IMG/VR virus record: IMGVR_UViG_3300007775_000157
Coordinates: 1 to 64,000 of that record
Direction: 5' to 3' (one strand)
DNA length: 64,000 nucleotides
DNA from: a virus
Shown here: positions 25,965 to 32,949 of the stretch, in pieces
Layout of the letters: each line of letters begins with the position of its first letter
Position numbering within the stretch: position 1 is the first letter of the stretch
Program-made: the position numbers and the translations under genes
Notes under the pieces: model-generated
Databases searched by the model: none
What the model saw: the letters and a program-made list of their open reading frames with translations, nothing else
What the model was told of the DNA's origin: nothing

Positions 25965-26929
25965 TGTGTCAAATAAAAGAACATACGTGTGATGTCGTAC
26001 GAATCAAACTTGAGAATCATCCAAATGCAGATGCGCTTAGCATAGTACATGTTAAAGATTTTCAATGTGTTGTAAAAACATCTGATTGGAAGGATGGGGA
26101 GTTGGCTGTGTACATCCCCCCAGACAGCGTTGTTCCGAACACAAAACCGTTCGATTTTCTCAACGGTAATACAAGGATCAAGGCGAGAAGACTTCGGGGG
26201 GAATGGTCTATGGGATTATTGGTCCCAGCCCCAGACGGAGCTAAGGTGGGCGACGATTACATGGAGTGGATGGGTATTACACACTACGATCCTCCGATTA
26301 AGAGCCATTTTTCTACTGGGGGAGATAACACAAATGCGCCACCAGGGTTTATCCCAAAATATGACGTTCTGAATTTTCGAAAATACGCGCAAGTATTTCA
26401 GGATGGAGAAGAAGTTGTCGTGACAGAAAAAATTCACGGAGCAAATACTAGATTTGTTTGTCACAACGATCAAATGTTCTGTGGATCAAGGAACAACTGG
26501 AAAAAAGAAGACCCTAATAATCTATGGTGGAAAGCTTTGAATCAAAATCCAGCGCTCGAAGCATGGCTAAGACGCAATCAGGATTATGTAGTTTACGGGG
26601 AGATTTTCGGGAATGTTCAAAGTCTAAAATATGGTGCTACAAATGGTCAAATATTTTTCGCTGTTTTTGATATCATGAAAAATAATCAATGGCTTGACTA
26701 CGACGAAGCACACGAGATAGGTAAACCTTTGACTTGGGTTCCGTTGGTTTTTCGTGGTCCATTTAACAAAGAGCAAATACTTGAGTTTGCCGAAGGCGAT
26801 AGCATCTGGCCAGAAGCCAATCATCATGCAGAAGGTGTTGTTGTAAAGCCTGTGAAAGAGAGAACAGAAAGAAAAATAGGCAGAGTTCAGTTGAAGGTAG
26901 TAGGGAATAGATATTTGAGCAAAAGTTAA
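25964..26929 (+). CDS. RNA ligase, Rnl5 (Deinococcus-type) family
   Basis: ATP-dependent RNA end joining through a lysyl-AMP intermediate. The 321 residues contain an N-terminal OB-like domain (HPNADALSIVHVKDFQCVV, AVYIPPDSVVP) as in Deinococcus radiodurans RNA ligase, then nucleotidyltransferase motifs: I, EKIHGAN with Lys156; III, VYGEIFG near 212; IV, EGVVVKP near 291; V, VQLKVV near 312. The Deinococcus enzyme seals 3'-OH/5'-phosphate nicks in RNA/DNA duplexes. Here, near tRNAs, a receiver-like cyclic-phosphate protein and a second ligase, repair of cleaved tRNA is the likely job. Domain order is clear; the precise subfamily is by eye. Confidence 0.85.
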   Translation: MCQIKEHTCDVVRIKLENHPNADALSIVHVKDFQCVVKTSDWKDGELAVYIPPDSVVPNTKPFDFLNGNTRIKARRLRGEWSMGLLVPAPDGAKVGDDYMEWMGITHYDPPIKSHFSTGGDNTNAPPGFIPKYDVLNFRKYAQVFQDGEEVVVTEKIHGANTRFVCHNDQMFCGSRNNWKKEDPNNLWWKALNQNPALEAWLRRNQDYVVYGEIFGNVQSLKYGATNGQIFFAVFDIMKNNQWLDYDEAHEIGKPLTWVPLVFRGPFNKEQILEFAEGDSIWPEANHHAEGVVVKPVKERTERKIGRVQLKVVGNRYLSKS

Positions 26930-26940
26930 AAGGAGAAAAA

Positions 26941-27231
26941 ATGCCGTACATATCCTTAAAAGATAGACAAAAATACGACCAATATATTAATGAGATTGCA
27001 AATTCTTTGTTGAAGTCTGAGAATAATGATGTTTTAAGCGGAGCAATGAACTACATACTTTTCCGTCTTGCAAAAATCCTGTGCGATGTTGATTCTGGTG
27101 GTTCCAGGAGCTATGCTCGAATGGCCGTTGTGTCTTCTGCTATGTCGGAGGCTCAAGCAGAATTTAGGCGAAGGATTATGGCTCCGTATGAAGATGAAAA
27201 GATAGAACAAAACGGTGATGTTGTATGTTAA
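26941..27231 (+). CDS. Conserved small phage protein (DUF6899-like)
   Basis: A 96-residue helical protein beginning MPYISLKDRQKYDQYINEI and ending MAPYEDEKIEQNGDV. I recall this start and end from a widespread family in phages (I believe DUF6899): 'MPYI..E.R......I..L' ... 'RRV.APYED.KI.ENGDV'. Function unknown. AAAGGAG precedes ATG 26941, 12 bases after the ligase, so it is in the same operon. Confidence 0.7.
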   Translation: MPYISLKDRQKYDQYINEIANSLLKSENNDVLSGAMNYILFRLAKILCDVDSGGSRSYARMAVVSSAMSEAQAEFRRRIMAPYEDEKIEQNGDVVC

Positions 27232-27271
27232 TTTTTTTGGAGAAATCCAGCAAAAAAGATTATATTAGTTT

Positions 27272-27344
27272 GCCCCTGTCTTCTAGAGGCCTAGGATGCT
27301 GGTTTTTCATGCCGGTGACGCGAGTTCGAATCTCGCCAGGGGTA
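27272..27344 (+). tRNA. tRNA-Glu (TTC)
   Basis: Cloverleaf of 73 nt: acceptor GCCCCTG / CAGGGGT (G-U at the end), anticodon stem CTGGT / GCCGG with loop TTTTCAT giving anticodon TTC, T arm GCGAG-TTCGAAT-CTCGC, discriminator A. No encoded CCA. D arm TTCTAGAGGCCTAGGA resembles bacterial tRNA-Glu. Confidence 0.9.
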
Positions 27345-27360
27345 TTTTGAAAGGGGAAAA

Positions 27361-27663
27361 ATGATTAGGTTAGAATACAATGGTTGTGAGGTTAAGGTTA
27401 AATTTTATCATAAAACATTAAATGCATTAGAGGTTGAATGTGTGACTGGAATCTCTGTCGACAGTCCAAGGAGATGCACCTATGCTCAAATAGAGATTGG
27501 ACACAACAAAAGAGTGTATCAGGGAATTGCCGTTTGCCATTCATTGGACAATTTCTGTAAGGCGACAGGAAGAAAAAAGGCCTTAGAAGATGCCATCTTT
27601 TCTCTTAATAAAGAATTGAGAAAAGTTGTCTGGGAAGCCTACGGACAACAAATAGGATTTTAG
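27361..27663 (+). CDS. Unknown accessory protein
   Basis: A 100-residue protein, mixed strand and helix (MIRLEYNGCEVKVKFYHKTL; YAQIEIGHNKRVYQGIAVC) with a basic C-terminal helix. AAAGGGG before ATG 27361, 16 bases after tRNA-Glu. I recall similar beta-strand starts in phage small proteins but cannot name a family. Confidence 0.55.
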   Translation: MIRLEYNGCEVKVKFYHKTLNALEVECVTGISVDSPRRCTYAQIEIGHNKRVYQGIAVCHSLDNFCKATGRKKALEDAIFSLNKELRKVVWEAYGQQIGF

Positions 27664-27672
27664 GAGACAGCT

Positions 27673-28794
27673 ATGTCTTATACCTATTGTGTTTTTGGAG
27701 CAGGACGACAAGGTGTGGCTACGGTCTACGACCTAATAATCAACTGCGAGGCTAGCCGTGTCATATTGTGTGATCCAAACCAAAAGGTATTAGACGAAGC
27801 TAAGAATAGACTCGATGATCTTTTGCCAGAAAATAAATGTCCTATCGATACGTTTCAGGACGTATCATTAAAGGTTGATTTCAGTAGGGTGGACGTTATT
27901 CTTAGTTGCGCTACGTGGTCCGCGAATTTAGGCTTGGCTAGGTTCGCTGCGACATACAATGTTCCATACTGCGACCTGGGAGGAAATCCACATATCGTGA
28001 CACGACAGGGATTGATAGATACTCACACAGCCATTGTTCCTGAGTGCGGATTATCTCCAGGTATCTCAAATATATTGGCTATGGGATTAGCCAAAGAAGG
28101 TTTCCACGAAATACAGATTAAGTGCGGCGGAATACCCGTAGGGACATCTAGGGGTAATGACCCCCTAGAATACAAGCTTACTTTTGATGTAATGGGTCTA
28201 ATAAGTGAATATAGTGGCGTGGTCCCTACTATTCACGATGGACGAATAGTGAACAGAGATACTATATCTAGAATAGTCCCGTATATACGACCAGACGGAT
28301 CGAAATATGAATGTTCATATACGTCGAACAACTCACTCGCTGTGGTACAGTCGTTGTTAAATGCTGGCGTAAATAATTATGAATACATGACAATAAGGTA
28401 TCCAGGTCATTGGGATAAGGTAAAACAATGGAAAACTCTTGGATTCCTACAAGGAGACGATGAGTCAGACGCAACACTCGCAGATATTCTGAAACGTAGG
28501 CCTGGACTCAAATATAACAGAGACACAGACGAAGATAAAGTGATATTATCTATAGTAGGGAAAAATGGTAACGATTTTGTTTGTGGACTTTATGGATTTG
28601 ATATAGTCGTGTATTCAGATTGGAAAACTAAATTTTCAGCCATGGAAATGATGACTTCCTGGGGGATAACCATGGTGGCTCATTTCATTGCTTCTAACCC
28701 GTCTTTGGTGCCAAAGAGATTTTGCACTCCAGAAAATTTTGTTCCATCAGAATTTATTATGAACGGTATTAAGAAAAGAACTGGAGACAAGTAA
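27673..28794 (+). CDS. Saccharopine/lysine dehydrogenase-like oxidoreductase
   Basis: A 373-residue NAD(P)-dependent enzyme of the saccharopine dehydrogenase superfamily. The Rossmann start YCVFGAGRQGVATVYDLI, then VILCDPNQKVLDEAKNRL, SRVDVILSCATWSANLGLA, and the family hallmark PECGLSPGISNILAMG (about 123-138) are all present, with a C-terminal catalytic/dimer region. Relatives reduce or oxidise amino-acid adducts (saccharopine, lysine, carboxynorspermidine). Which substrate applies here cannot be read from sequence. Such an enzyme is rare in phages and lies among RNA-repair genes. TAGGAGA precedes ATG 27673. Confidence 0.8.
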   Translation: MSYTYCVFGAGRQGVATVYDLIINCEASRVILCDPNQKVLDEAKNRLDDLLPENKCPIDTFQDVSLKVDFSRVDVILSCATWSANLGLARFAATYNVPYCDLGGNPHIVTRQGLIDTHTAIVPECGLSPGISNILAMGLAKEGFHEIQIKCGGIPVGTSRGNDPLEYKLTFDVMGLISEYSGVVPTIHDGRIVNRDTISRIVPYIRPDGSKYECSYTSNNSLAVVQSLLNAGVNNYEYMTIRYPGHWDKVKQWKTLGFLQGDDESDATLADILKRRPGLKYNRDTDEDKVILSIVGKNGNDFVCGLYGFDIVVYSDWKTKFSAMEMMTSWGITMVAHFIASNPSLVPKRFCTPENFVPSEFIMNGIKKRTGDK

Positions 28795-28796
28795 AT

Positions 28797-29165
28797 ATGA
28801 AGATTTTTATACTAGAAGACGACCCCAATAGAATGAAGACATTCAAGAAAGCCTTGTCTGGGCATTCAATAGACCATGCGACCAACTGCGAAGAGGGAAG
28901 AACAATAGTATCGTCGAACACCTACGATCTTATCTTCCTTGATCATGACCTGGGAGGGGAGCAGATGGTAGATTCTTCTCACGAGAATACTGGTTATCAA
29001 TTGGCTAAATTCATGAAAGAGAACGGATACAACACCGAAGTCCCATGTATTGTTCATTCGTGTAATCCAGACGGGGCAGATAATATAGCATCCCTTTTGT
29101 GTCATGCTGTTAAAATCCCTTTCCCTTTTATAGATTTTATTAAAGTGTTATCGTATTTTGGGTAA
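28797..29165 (+). CDS. cREC-type receiver-like domain (cyclic-phosphate processing)
   Basis: A 122-residue single domain with a receiver-like fold: MKIFILEDDPNRMKTF (Glu7, Asp8, Asp9), DLIFLDHDLGG (Asp49, His50, Asp51) and the C-terminal HSCNPDGADNI (His86, Asn89). The 'LDHDLGG' and 'HS.NP.GA.NI' pair marks the cyclic-phosphate-processing receiver family (cREC), described from genome context as RNA-end processing and found near RNA ligases. No output domain is attached, so it is not an ordinary response regulator. Two RNA ligases nearby support the RNA-repair reading. It starts two bases after the dehydrogenase. Confidence 0.75.
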   Translation: MKIFILEDDPNRMKTFKKALSGHSIDHATNCEEGRTIVSSNTYDLIFLDHDLGGEQMVDSSHENTGYQLAKFMKENGYNTEVPCIVHSCNPDGADNIASLLCHAVKIPFPFIDFIKVLSYFG

Positions 29166-29175
29166 TGTGTATAAT
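29165..29175 (+). promoter_or_regulatory. Extended -10 promoter (ATGTGTATAAT)
   Basis: Overlaps the last base of the receiver-like gene and lies 15 bases before ATG 29191. Begins the transcript for the lipoprotein and downstream genes. Confidence 0.6.
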
Positions 29176-29190
29176 TGATAAGGTAGGAAT

Positions 29191-29382
29191 ATGGAAAAAG
29201 AAAAACCAGATCAGACTATTTTGGATTCAATCGGCAGTCCTAACGTATGGACCCCAGCAAAAGAAGATGCTTGGCATGAGCAGTTGAATAAATTGTCTTC
29301 TGGTGCCATATATCAAAGATTCCCACCATTGAAAAAGCCTGGGAATGTTCGCAGGCGTGGAAAATCTAGTGGATGGACATAG
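29191..29382 (+). CDS. Unknown small basic protein
   Basis: A 63-residue protein with an acidic N-terminus (MEKEKPDQTILDSIGSP) and a basic, Arg-rich end (GNVRRRGKSSGWT). AAGGTAGG precedes the ATG. No domain recognised. It is the first gene after a late-type promoter, so it is probably expressed. Confidence 0.5.
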   Translation: MEKEKPDQTILDSIGSPNVWTPAKEDAWHEQLNKLSSGAIYQRFPPLKKPGNVRRRGKSSGWT

Positions 29383-29395
29383 AAAGAGGTGCGAG

Positions 29396-29575
29396 ATGCG
29401 ATTTTTGAGTAAGTTGTCTTTTGTTGCGATTTTGTTTGTTGGAGCAGCTATTTTGTCTGGTTGCGATAAATCCAAGTTTTTGGATGTTAGTGTTGGGGAT
29501 TCGGCCAGCGTTGTATGTGTGAGAGGCACTGATCTTTGCTGGAACGTGGAAGTCGGAAAAGACACTTTAAATTAA
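29396..29575 (+). CDS. Small lipoprotein
   Basis: A 59-residue protein with a full lipoprotein signal: MRFLSKLSFVAILFVGAAIL then SGC-D. The lipobox LSGC puts the lipidated Cys at about residue 23. Aspartate follows it, which in enteric bacteria keeps lipoproteins in the inner membrane. ATG 29396 follows AGAGGTG and is preferred over an upstream in-frame ATG at 29345 inside the neighbouring gene. Mature part is only about 37 residues with two Cys. Phage lipoproteins often block receptors or superinfection; that is inference. Confidence 0.75.
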   Translation: MRFLSKLSFVAILFVGAAILSGCDKSKFLDVSVGDSASVVCVRGTDLCWNVEVGKDTLN

Positions 29576-29585
29576 GGTGTAACAA

Positions 29586-29819
29586 ATGACTGATTGGAAC
29601 GAAGAATTGAAGAAGGCGAGCGAGAAGGCCATGGAGGGCACTTCCGCCATTATACGTAAGGATGGTCCATCAGATAAACCTTATTGTGTTTATAGTGAAA
29701 CAACAGGAAAAAAGTTCGGTTGTTATCCCAGCAAAAAGAAAGCCCAAGAAAGACTCAATCAGATAAAAATGTTTAAACACATAAAGGGAGAAAACGCCAA
29801 TGGTGAATGTGAAGGTTAG
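29586..29819 (+). CDS. Small phage protein with YCVYSETTGKKFGCY motif
   Basis: A 77-residue protein. Residues 30-65 (PYCVYSETTGKKFGCYPSKK, AQERLNQIKMFKH) form a small beta-beta-alpha unit I recall from many phage proteins, often fused to prohead or portal-associated proteins: 'W.V.S..tGK.fG.y.tk..Ae.rL.qi..FKH'. It is stand-alone here. Role unknown. GTGTAAC-type upstream site is weak; the previous gene stop is 10 bases away. Confidence 0.6.
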   Translation: MTDWNEELKKASEKAMEGTSAIIRKDGPSDKPYCVYSETTGKKFGCYPSKKKAQERLNQIKMFKHIKGENANGECEG

Positions 29820-29856
29820 CTGAGCCATACCAGAGACATATTTTAGGGGGACTAAG

Positions 29857-30282
29857 GTGCAAGCGAACTACAGAGAATTAAAGGGTTATAAATATGAATT
29901 GGTAGAAGATTACAGAGTCGTTATTCCAATTTTTGGCATGAGTATCGACCACAGATTTATCCAACTACATCCTAGTGGCTTGCTAATTATTAAAAAAGAA
30001 TATGCTTGGGATGGGCCAAGTGGGCCGACGATAGATACTCCAACATTCATGAGAGGTTCTTTGGTCCACGATGCGCTTTACCAATTAATTAGATCGGAAG
30101 CCTTAGACGTATCTTTTAGAGAACAGGCGGATAAGATACTTAGAGATATCTGTTTAGAAGATGGCATGAATAGTATAAGGGCTTGGTACGTGTATTGGTC
30201 TGTTAGACTGTTCGCTGCCAACTGCGCCAAACCAGGGACACAAAAGCCATATAAAGTTTATAGTGTGCCATCTAAAAAATAA
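29857..30282 (+). CDS. DUF1353 family protein
   Basis: A 141-residue protein with the family hallmark KEYAWDGPSGPTIDTP then FMRGSLVHDALYQLIR (about 48-80), where conserved Asp and His may form a metal or catalytic site. DUF1353 proteins are common in phages; their function is not established, and some lie near lysis or tail genes. GTG 29857 is preceded by TAGGGGG at six bases. Near its C-terminus are two Tyr/Trp-rich helices (AWYVYWSVRLFAANC), possibly membrane-facing. Confidence 0.85.
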   Translation: MQANYRELKGYKYELVEDYRVVIPIFGMSIDHRFIQLHPSGLLIIKKEYAWDGPSGPTIDTPTFMRGSLVHDALYQLIRSEALDVSFREQADKILRDICLEDGMNSIRAWYVYWSVRLFAANCAKPGTQKPYKVYSVPSKK

Positions 30283-30301
30283 TAATATTAGGAGATTCAA
30301 T

Positions 30302-30859
30302 GTGTCTAAAAGCAGTAGTTGGATTCAAACTTTTACAGGCAAACAATTTTTTCTAGAAACAGCAGAGACAATAGACATAGAAGATATAGCTCATTCCTTA
30401 TCTATGACATGTAGGTTTAATGGTCATTGCACAAGATTTTATTCTGTAGCAGAACACTCCATACGTGTATCGGACATGTTGAGTGCCGATCTTGCTCTTT
30501 GGGGTCTTATACACGATGCGGCAGAAGCATATATCGGAGACATTCCTTCTCCGATCAAAAGAAATCTAATGTATTATGCGCCAAATGAATATAGTACCAG
30601 TATCAAGACTGTTGAAGCGAGAATAATGAGAAAAATTTCTGAAAAATTTGGTCTCAGATGGCCAATGCCAAAAGAGGTTACACATGCTGATTTAGTTATG
30701 TTGGCAACAGAAAAGCGAGACCTGATGAAACAAGAACCTGCTCCATGGCTACCTTTACCGGACCCACTAGAGGAAAGGATAGTAGTTACAATGTGTCCAC
30801 AAGAAGCTAAAGAAAAATTTCTTAGATTATTCAGAAGTTTTAACAAGACATACAGATAA
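30302..30859 (+). CDS. HD-domain phosphohydrolase (YfbR-like 5'-nucleotidase)
   Basis: A 185-residue HD hydrolase. From GTG 30302 (AGGAGA eight bases upstream; a GTG at 30263 lies inside the previous gene) it has W-x-T-x-x-G-K near the start, DIAHSLSMTCRFNGHC, then FYSVAEHSIRVS and LWGLIHDAAEAYIGDIPSPI with the metal-binding His-Asp pair, and ADLVMLATEKRDLM near 145. This pattern is typical of phage YfbR-like 5'-deoxynucleotidases that dephosphorylate dNMPs. The role is probably nucleotide pool control, perhaps also 3'/cyclic phosphate chemistry given the neighbours. Confidence 0.8.
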   Translation: MSKSSSWIQTFTGKQFFLETAETIDIEDIAHSLSMTCRFNGHCTRFYSVAEHSIRVSDMLSADLALWGLIHDAAEAYIGDIPSPIKRNLMYYAPNEYSTSIKTVEARIMRKISEKFGLRWPMPKEVTHADLVMLATEKRDLMKQEPAPWLPLPDPLEERIVVTMCPQEAKEKFLRLFRSFNKTYR

Positions 30860-30866
30860 TTAGCCT

Positions 30867-31511
30867 ATGAACAAAACGTCAGTCGTAAATATACGCAGAA
30901 ACGAATACGATATCTATATTGGAAGACCAAGAAAAGGTAGTATGGATGATGGATATTTTGGGAATCCATTTAGCATAACAAGCGATGGAGGTCGTAGCAA
31001 CGCTATCGAATTGTTCAGATCATATTTTGTACAAAGAATCAATAACGATACAGAGTTTGCTACGAAAATAGAATCGTTGCGAGGTAAGACTCTTGGGTGC
31101 TTCTGTAAACCAAAGCTATGCCATGGAGACGTTATAGCGGATTATCTGGATAGAAAAATGAAGGTTGTTGTCTGCGGAAGTCGTAAATGGTTAAATATTG
31201 AAATTATTAAAAAGCGTTTGACAAAGCTATCTTGCAATGCTATAGTAATAGAAGGTGGATGCGAAGGTGCTGATTTAATGGCGAGAAACATCGCTTTAGA
31301 TGTTGGTTTAGAAATTGTAGAATTTCCAGCAGCATGGAAAAAATATGGTAACTCAGCAGGACCGATAAGGAATATCAAAATGCTTGATACTAGACCAGAA
31401 CTGGTGATAGCATTCCATAATGACATACAAAACTCCAAGGGCACCAAACATATAGTAGGAGAAGCTAGGAAAAGAGGAATACCGACAGAGGTCATACGGA
31501 GTATAATATAA
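30867..31511 (+). CDS. DUF4326-SLOG (DUF2493/YspA-like) fusion protein
   Basis: A 214-residue protein of two domains. Residues 1-93 are DUF4326: VNIRRNEYDIYIGRPRKGS, YFGNPFS, LRGKTLGCFCKPKLCHGDVI. Residues 94-214 are a SLOG-superfamily domain of the DUF2493/YspA type: MKVVVCGSRKW, IEGGCEGADLMARNIAL, PAAWKKYGNSAGPIRN, ML...LVIAFHND. SLOG proteins bind nucleotides or NAD-derived ligands; DUF4326 is uncharacterised and common in phages. The fusion suggests both act on one nucleotide-like substrate. The ribosome site is weak; the gene lies eight bases after the HD gene. Confidence 0.8.
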   Translation: MNKTSVVNIRRNEYDIYIGRPRKGSMDDGYFGNPFSITSDGGRSNAIELFRSYFVQRINNDTEFATKIESLRGKTLGCFCKPKLCHGDVIADYLDRKMKVVVCGSRKWLNIEIIKKRLTKLSCNAIVIEGGCEGADLMARNIALDVGLEIVEFPAAWKKYGNSAGPIRNIKMLDTRPELVIAFHNDIQNSKGTKHIVGEARKRGIPTEVIRSII

Positions 31512-31512
31512 T

Positions 31513-31818
31513 ATGAAAATTCTATTAGACATAGATGATACCGTCTTTATTCGTGGCGATCTTCATCCTTCTTGGTCTGATTTCGTGGAATTGGTAAAGA
31601 GAGAAGATTATCGTGTTGTTGTGTGGTCCTCTAACGAAGACGGCTTGGCTATAGCAAAACTTATGGGATTTGATTTTGTGTCTAAAAATGAATATGATTC
31701 ACATCCATTAGCAAAGGTGTTAATAGATGATTGCTGCGACTTAAATAAACAATGTTGTCGAGTGGAAGAAACATTCGAATCCTTGGATAGCTTTATGGAA
31801 AAATACGACAGAGTGTAG
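31513..31818 (+). CDS. HAD-superfamily hydrolase-like protein
   Basis: A 101-residue minimal HAD domain: motif I DIDDT at residues 6-10 with nucleophile Asp6, motif II VVWSSN near 36 with Ser, then a Lys (AKVLIDD near 66) and motif IV Asp-Asp. No cap domain is visible. Likely a phosphatase of small substrates, possibly polynucleotide 3'-phosphatase-like, which would fit RNA end healing; that is inference. Its stop codon TAG lies inside the following tRNA gene (overlap of ten bases). Confidence 0.75.
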   Translation: MKILLDIDDTVFIRGDLHPSWSDFVELVKREDYRVVVWSSNEDGLAIAKLMGFDFVSKNEYDSHPLAKVLIDDCCDLNKQCCRVEETFESLDSFMEKYDRV

Positions 31819-31884
31819 CTCAACTGGCTTTAGAGCGCCTGGTCTGGAGCCAGGAGGCTGGGGGTTCGAGTCCCTCCACTCTGA
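31809..31884 (+). tRNA. tRNA-Pro (TGG), with C at position 33
   Basis: Cloverleaf of 76 nt: acceptor CAGAGTG / CACTCTG, D stem GCTC / GAGC, anticodon stem CCTGG / CCAGG with seven-base loop TCTGGAG, T arm GGGGG-TTCGAGT-CCCTC, discriminator A. The anticodon reads TGG (Pro), but position 33 is C instead of the near-universal U. The first ten bases overlap the HAD gene's end. No encoded CCA. Confidence 0.78.
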
Positions 31885-31913
31885 TTGATGTCGATATTTT
31901 GGATGTAGAAACA

Positions 31914-32279
31914 ATGGATTTATCTTGTGTGCATACTTTTATATGGGACATGCAATCGCGGGGTATAGACCCCAAAGATGTCGCCTATCTTCTGGTAAAT
32001 GACGATGATTACATAGATTTACTCAAAGATTATCAAGGGAAAAATTTTGCTCAAACCACCTTTAGTTCTTCGTCCGATTTCGTATTACATGGAATACCAA
32101 TTATAAAAAGTCCAGTGGTCGGTAAGGCAGAAATCTTTACAGTGATGAAAGATATGATAAATACATATGGAAACAATGCAATATTCCAATACGATATTCC
32201 TCCTGTAGTCCCGACCAACAAAAAACCAGAACAACAAGAAAAAAAACAAAAATCAGACAAGAGAATAATAAGGCTTTAG
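31914..32279 (+). CDS. Unknown accessory protein
   Basis: A 121-residue protein from ATG 31914 (a TTG at 31899 is possible). Helical N-terminal half (VHTFIWDMQSRGIDPKDVAY), then a middle with FVLHGIPIIKSPVVGKAEIF and a low-complexity Lys/Gln tail. No family recognised. It lies between tRNA genes, and its stop codon supplies the first base of tRNA-Ala, so protein and tRNA are packed without spacer. Confidence 0.5.
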   Translation: MDLSCVHTFIWDMQSRGIDPKDVAYLLVNDDDYIDLLKDYQGKNFAQTTFSSSSDFVLHGIPIIKSPVVGKAEIFTVMKDMINTYGNNAIFQYDIPPVVPTNKKPEQQEKKQKSDKRIIRL

Positions 32280-32350
32280 GGGAGGTAGCTCAATGGGAGA
32301 GCATCGGCTTTGCAAGCCGGAGGTTGCGGGTTCGAGTCCCGTTCTTTCCA
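32279..32350 (+). tRNA. tRNA-Ala (TGC)
   Basis: Cloverleaf of 72 nt: acceptor GGGGAGG / TCTTTCC with several G-U pairs including G3-U70, the alanine identity pair; D stem GCTC / GAGC; anticodon stem TCGGC / GCCGG, loop TTTGCAA (TGC); T arm GCGGG-TTCGAGT-CCCGT; discriminator A. Confidence 0.9.
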
Positions 32351-32352
32351 TA

Positions 32353-32433
32353 CCCCTGGTGGCGGAATGGCAGACGCGACGGTCTTAAAAGCCGTTGTCA
32401 AAAGACGTGTAGGTTCGAGTCCTACTCAGGGGA
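32353..32433 (+). tRNA. tRNA-Leu (TAA)
   Basis: An 81-nt class II tRNA: acceptor CCCCTGG / TCAGGGG, anticodon stem ACGGT / GCCGT, loop CTTAAAA (TAA), a long variable arm TGTC-AAAA-GACG, T arm GTAGG-TTCGAGT-CCTAC, discriminator A. Only two bases separate it from tRNA-Ala. Confidence 0.92.
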
Positions 32434-32451
32434 TTAGCAGAAAGGAATCTT

Positions 32452-32934
32452 ATGGCAACAGAACTAGCCTTGGCAAAACAATCAATGAATAAAACTATTT
32501 CTATTCTAAGAGAAAGAACGACGGGAATAGACAACAATGTCAACGATATACTCGTATCTACGGTATTCGTTTCTATAAATGGACAAAAAACAGCACTGAA
32601 AGAACTTAGTGCAATAAACCAAAATACGAAAACAAGGACAATAAGTATTATACCATATGACAGGACTATGTTACCAGAGATTACCAAAGAATTGATCCGG
32701 CAGGGATTTGACGCCTATCAATTTTCTCCAACAAATATATCTGTCAATATACCTTTGCCGTCTGGCGAAAACTACAAGAAGGTTCTTGCGCATATTAAAA
32801 GTCTTGGAGAAGAAGCCAAAGTAGCAATTCGGAATATTAGACGTAAGTATATGAAAAAATGCGACAGAGAAGAACTTCAGAAAGTAACCGATAATTCTAT
32901 AAATAGAATAGACGAAATAATAAAAAGAACTTAG
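32452..32934 (+). CDS. frr: Ribosome recycling factor homolog
   Basis: Splits post-termination ribosomes with EF-G. The 160-residue protein keeps the two-domain plan: helix I (AKQSMNKTISILRERTTGID), a domain II beta insertion with TALKELSAINQNTKTRTISI, PYDRTMLPEITKELIRQG, NISVNIPLPSGENYKKVLAH, then helices with EEAKVAIRNIRRKYMKK, the most conserved stretch of the family, and a last helix. It is about 25 residues shorter than typical 185-residue bacterial forms; the loss lies between the last two helices and at the N-terminus. It follows tRNA-Leu in the translation-gene block. Phage recycling factors are rare. Confidence 0.85.
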   Translation: MATELALAKQSMNKTISILRERTTGIDNNVNDILVSTVFVSINGQKTALKELSAINQNTKTRTISIIPYDRTMLPEITKELIRQGFDAYQFSPTNISVNIPLPSGENYKKVLAHIKSLGEEAKVAIRNIRRKYMKKCDREELQKVTDNSINRIDEIIKRT

Positions 32935-32949
32935 CAGACTGGAGATTGT

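Noticed and set aside
28797-29165. Ordinary two-component response regulator
   Set aside because: No output domain, atypical DHD at the phosphorylation site and the HSCNPDGADNI end point to the cREC family instead.
31499-31510. GAGTATAAT as promoter for the HAD gene and tRNAs
   Set aside because: Lacks the TGTG extension and the CG form of the other sites, lies in coding sequence, and would put the start within the HAD gene. Could not be supported.
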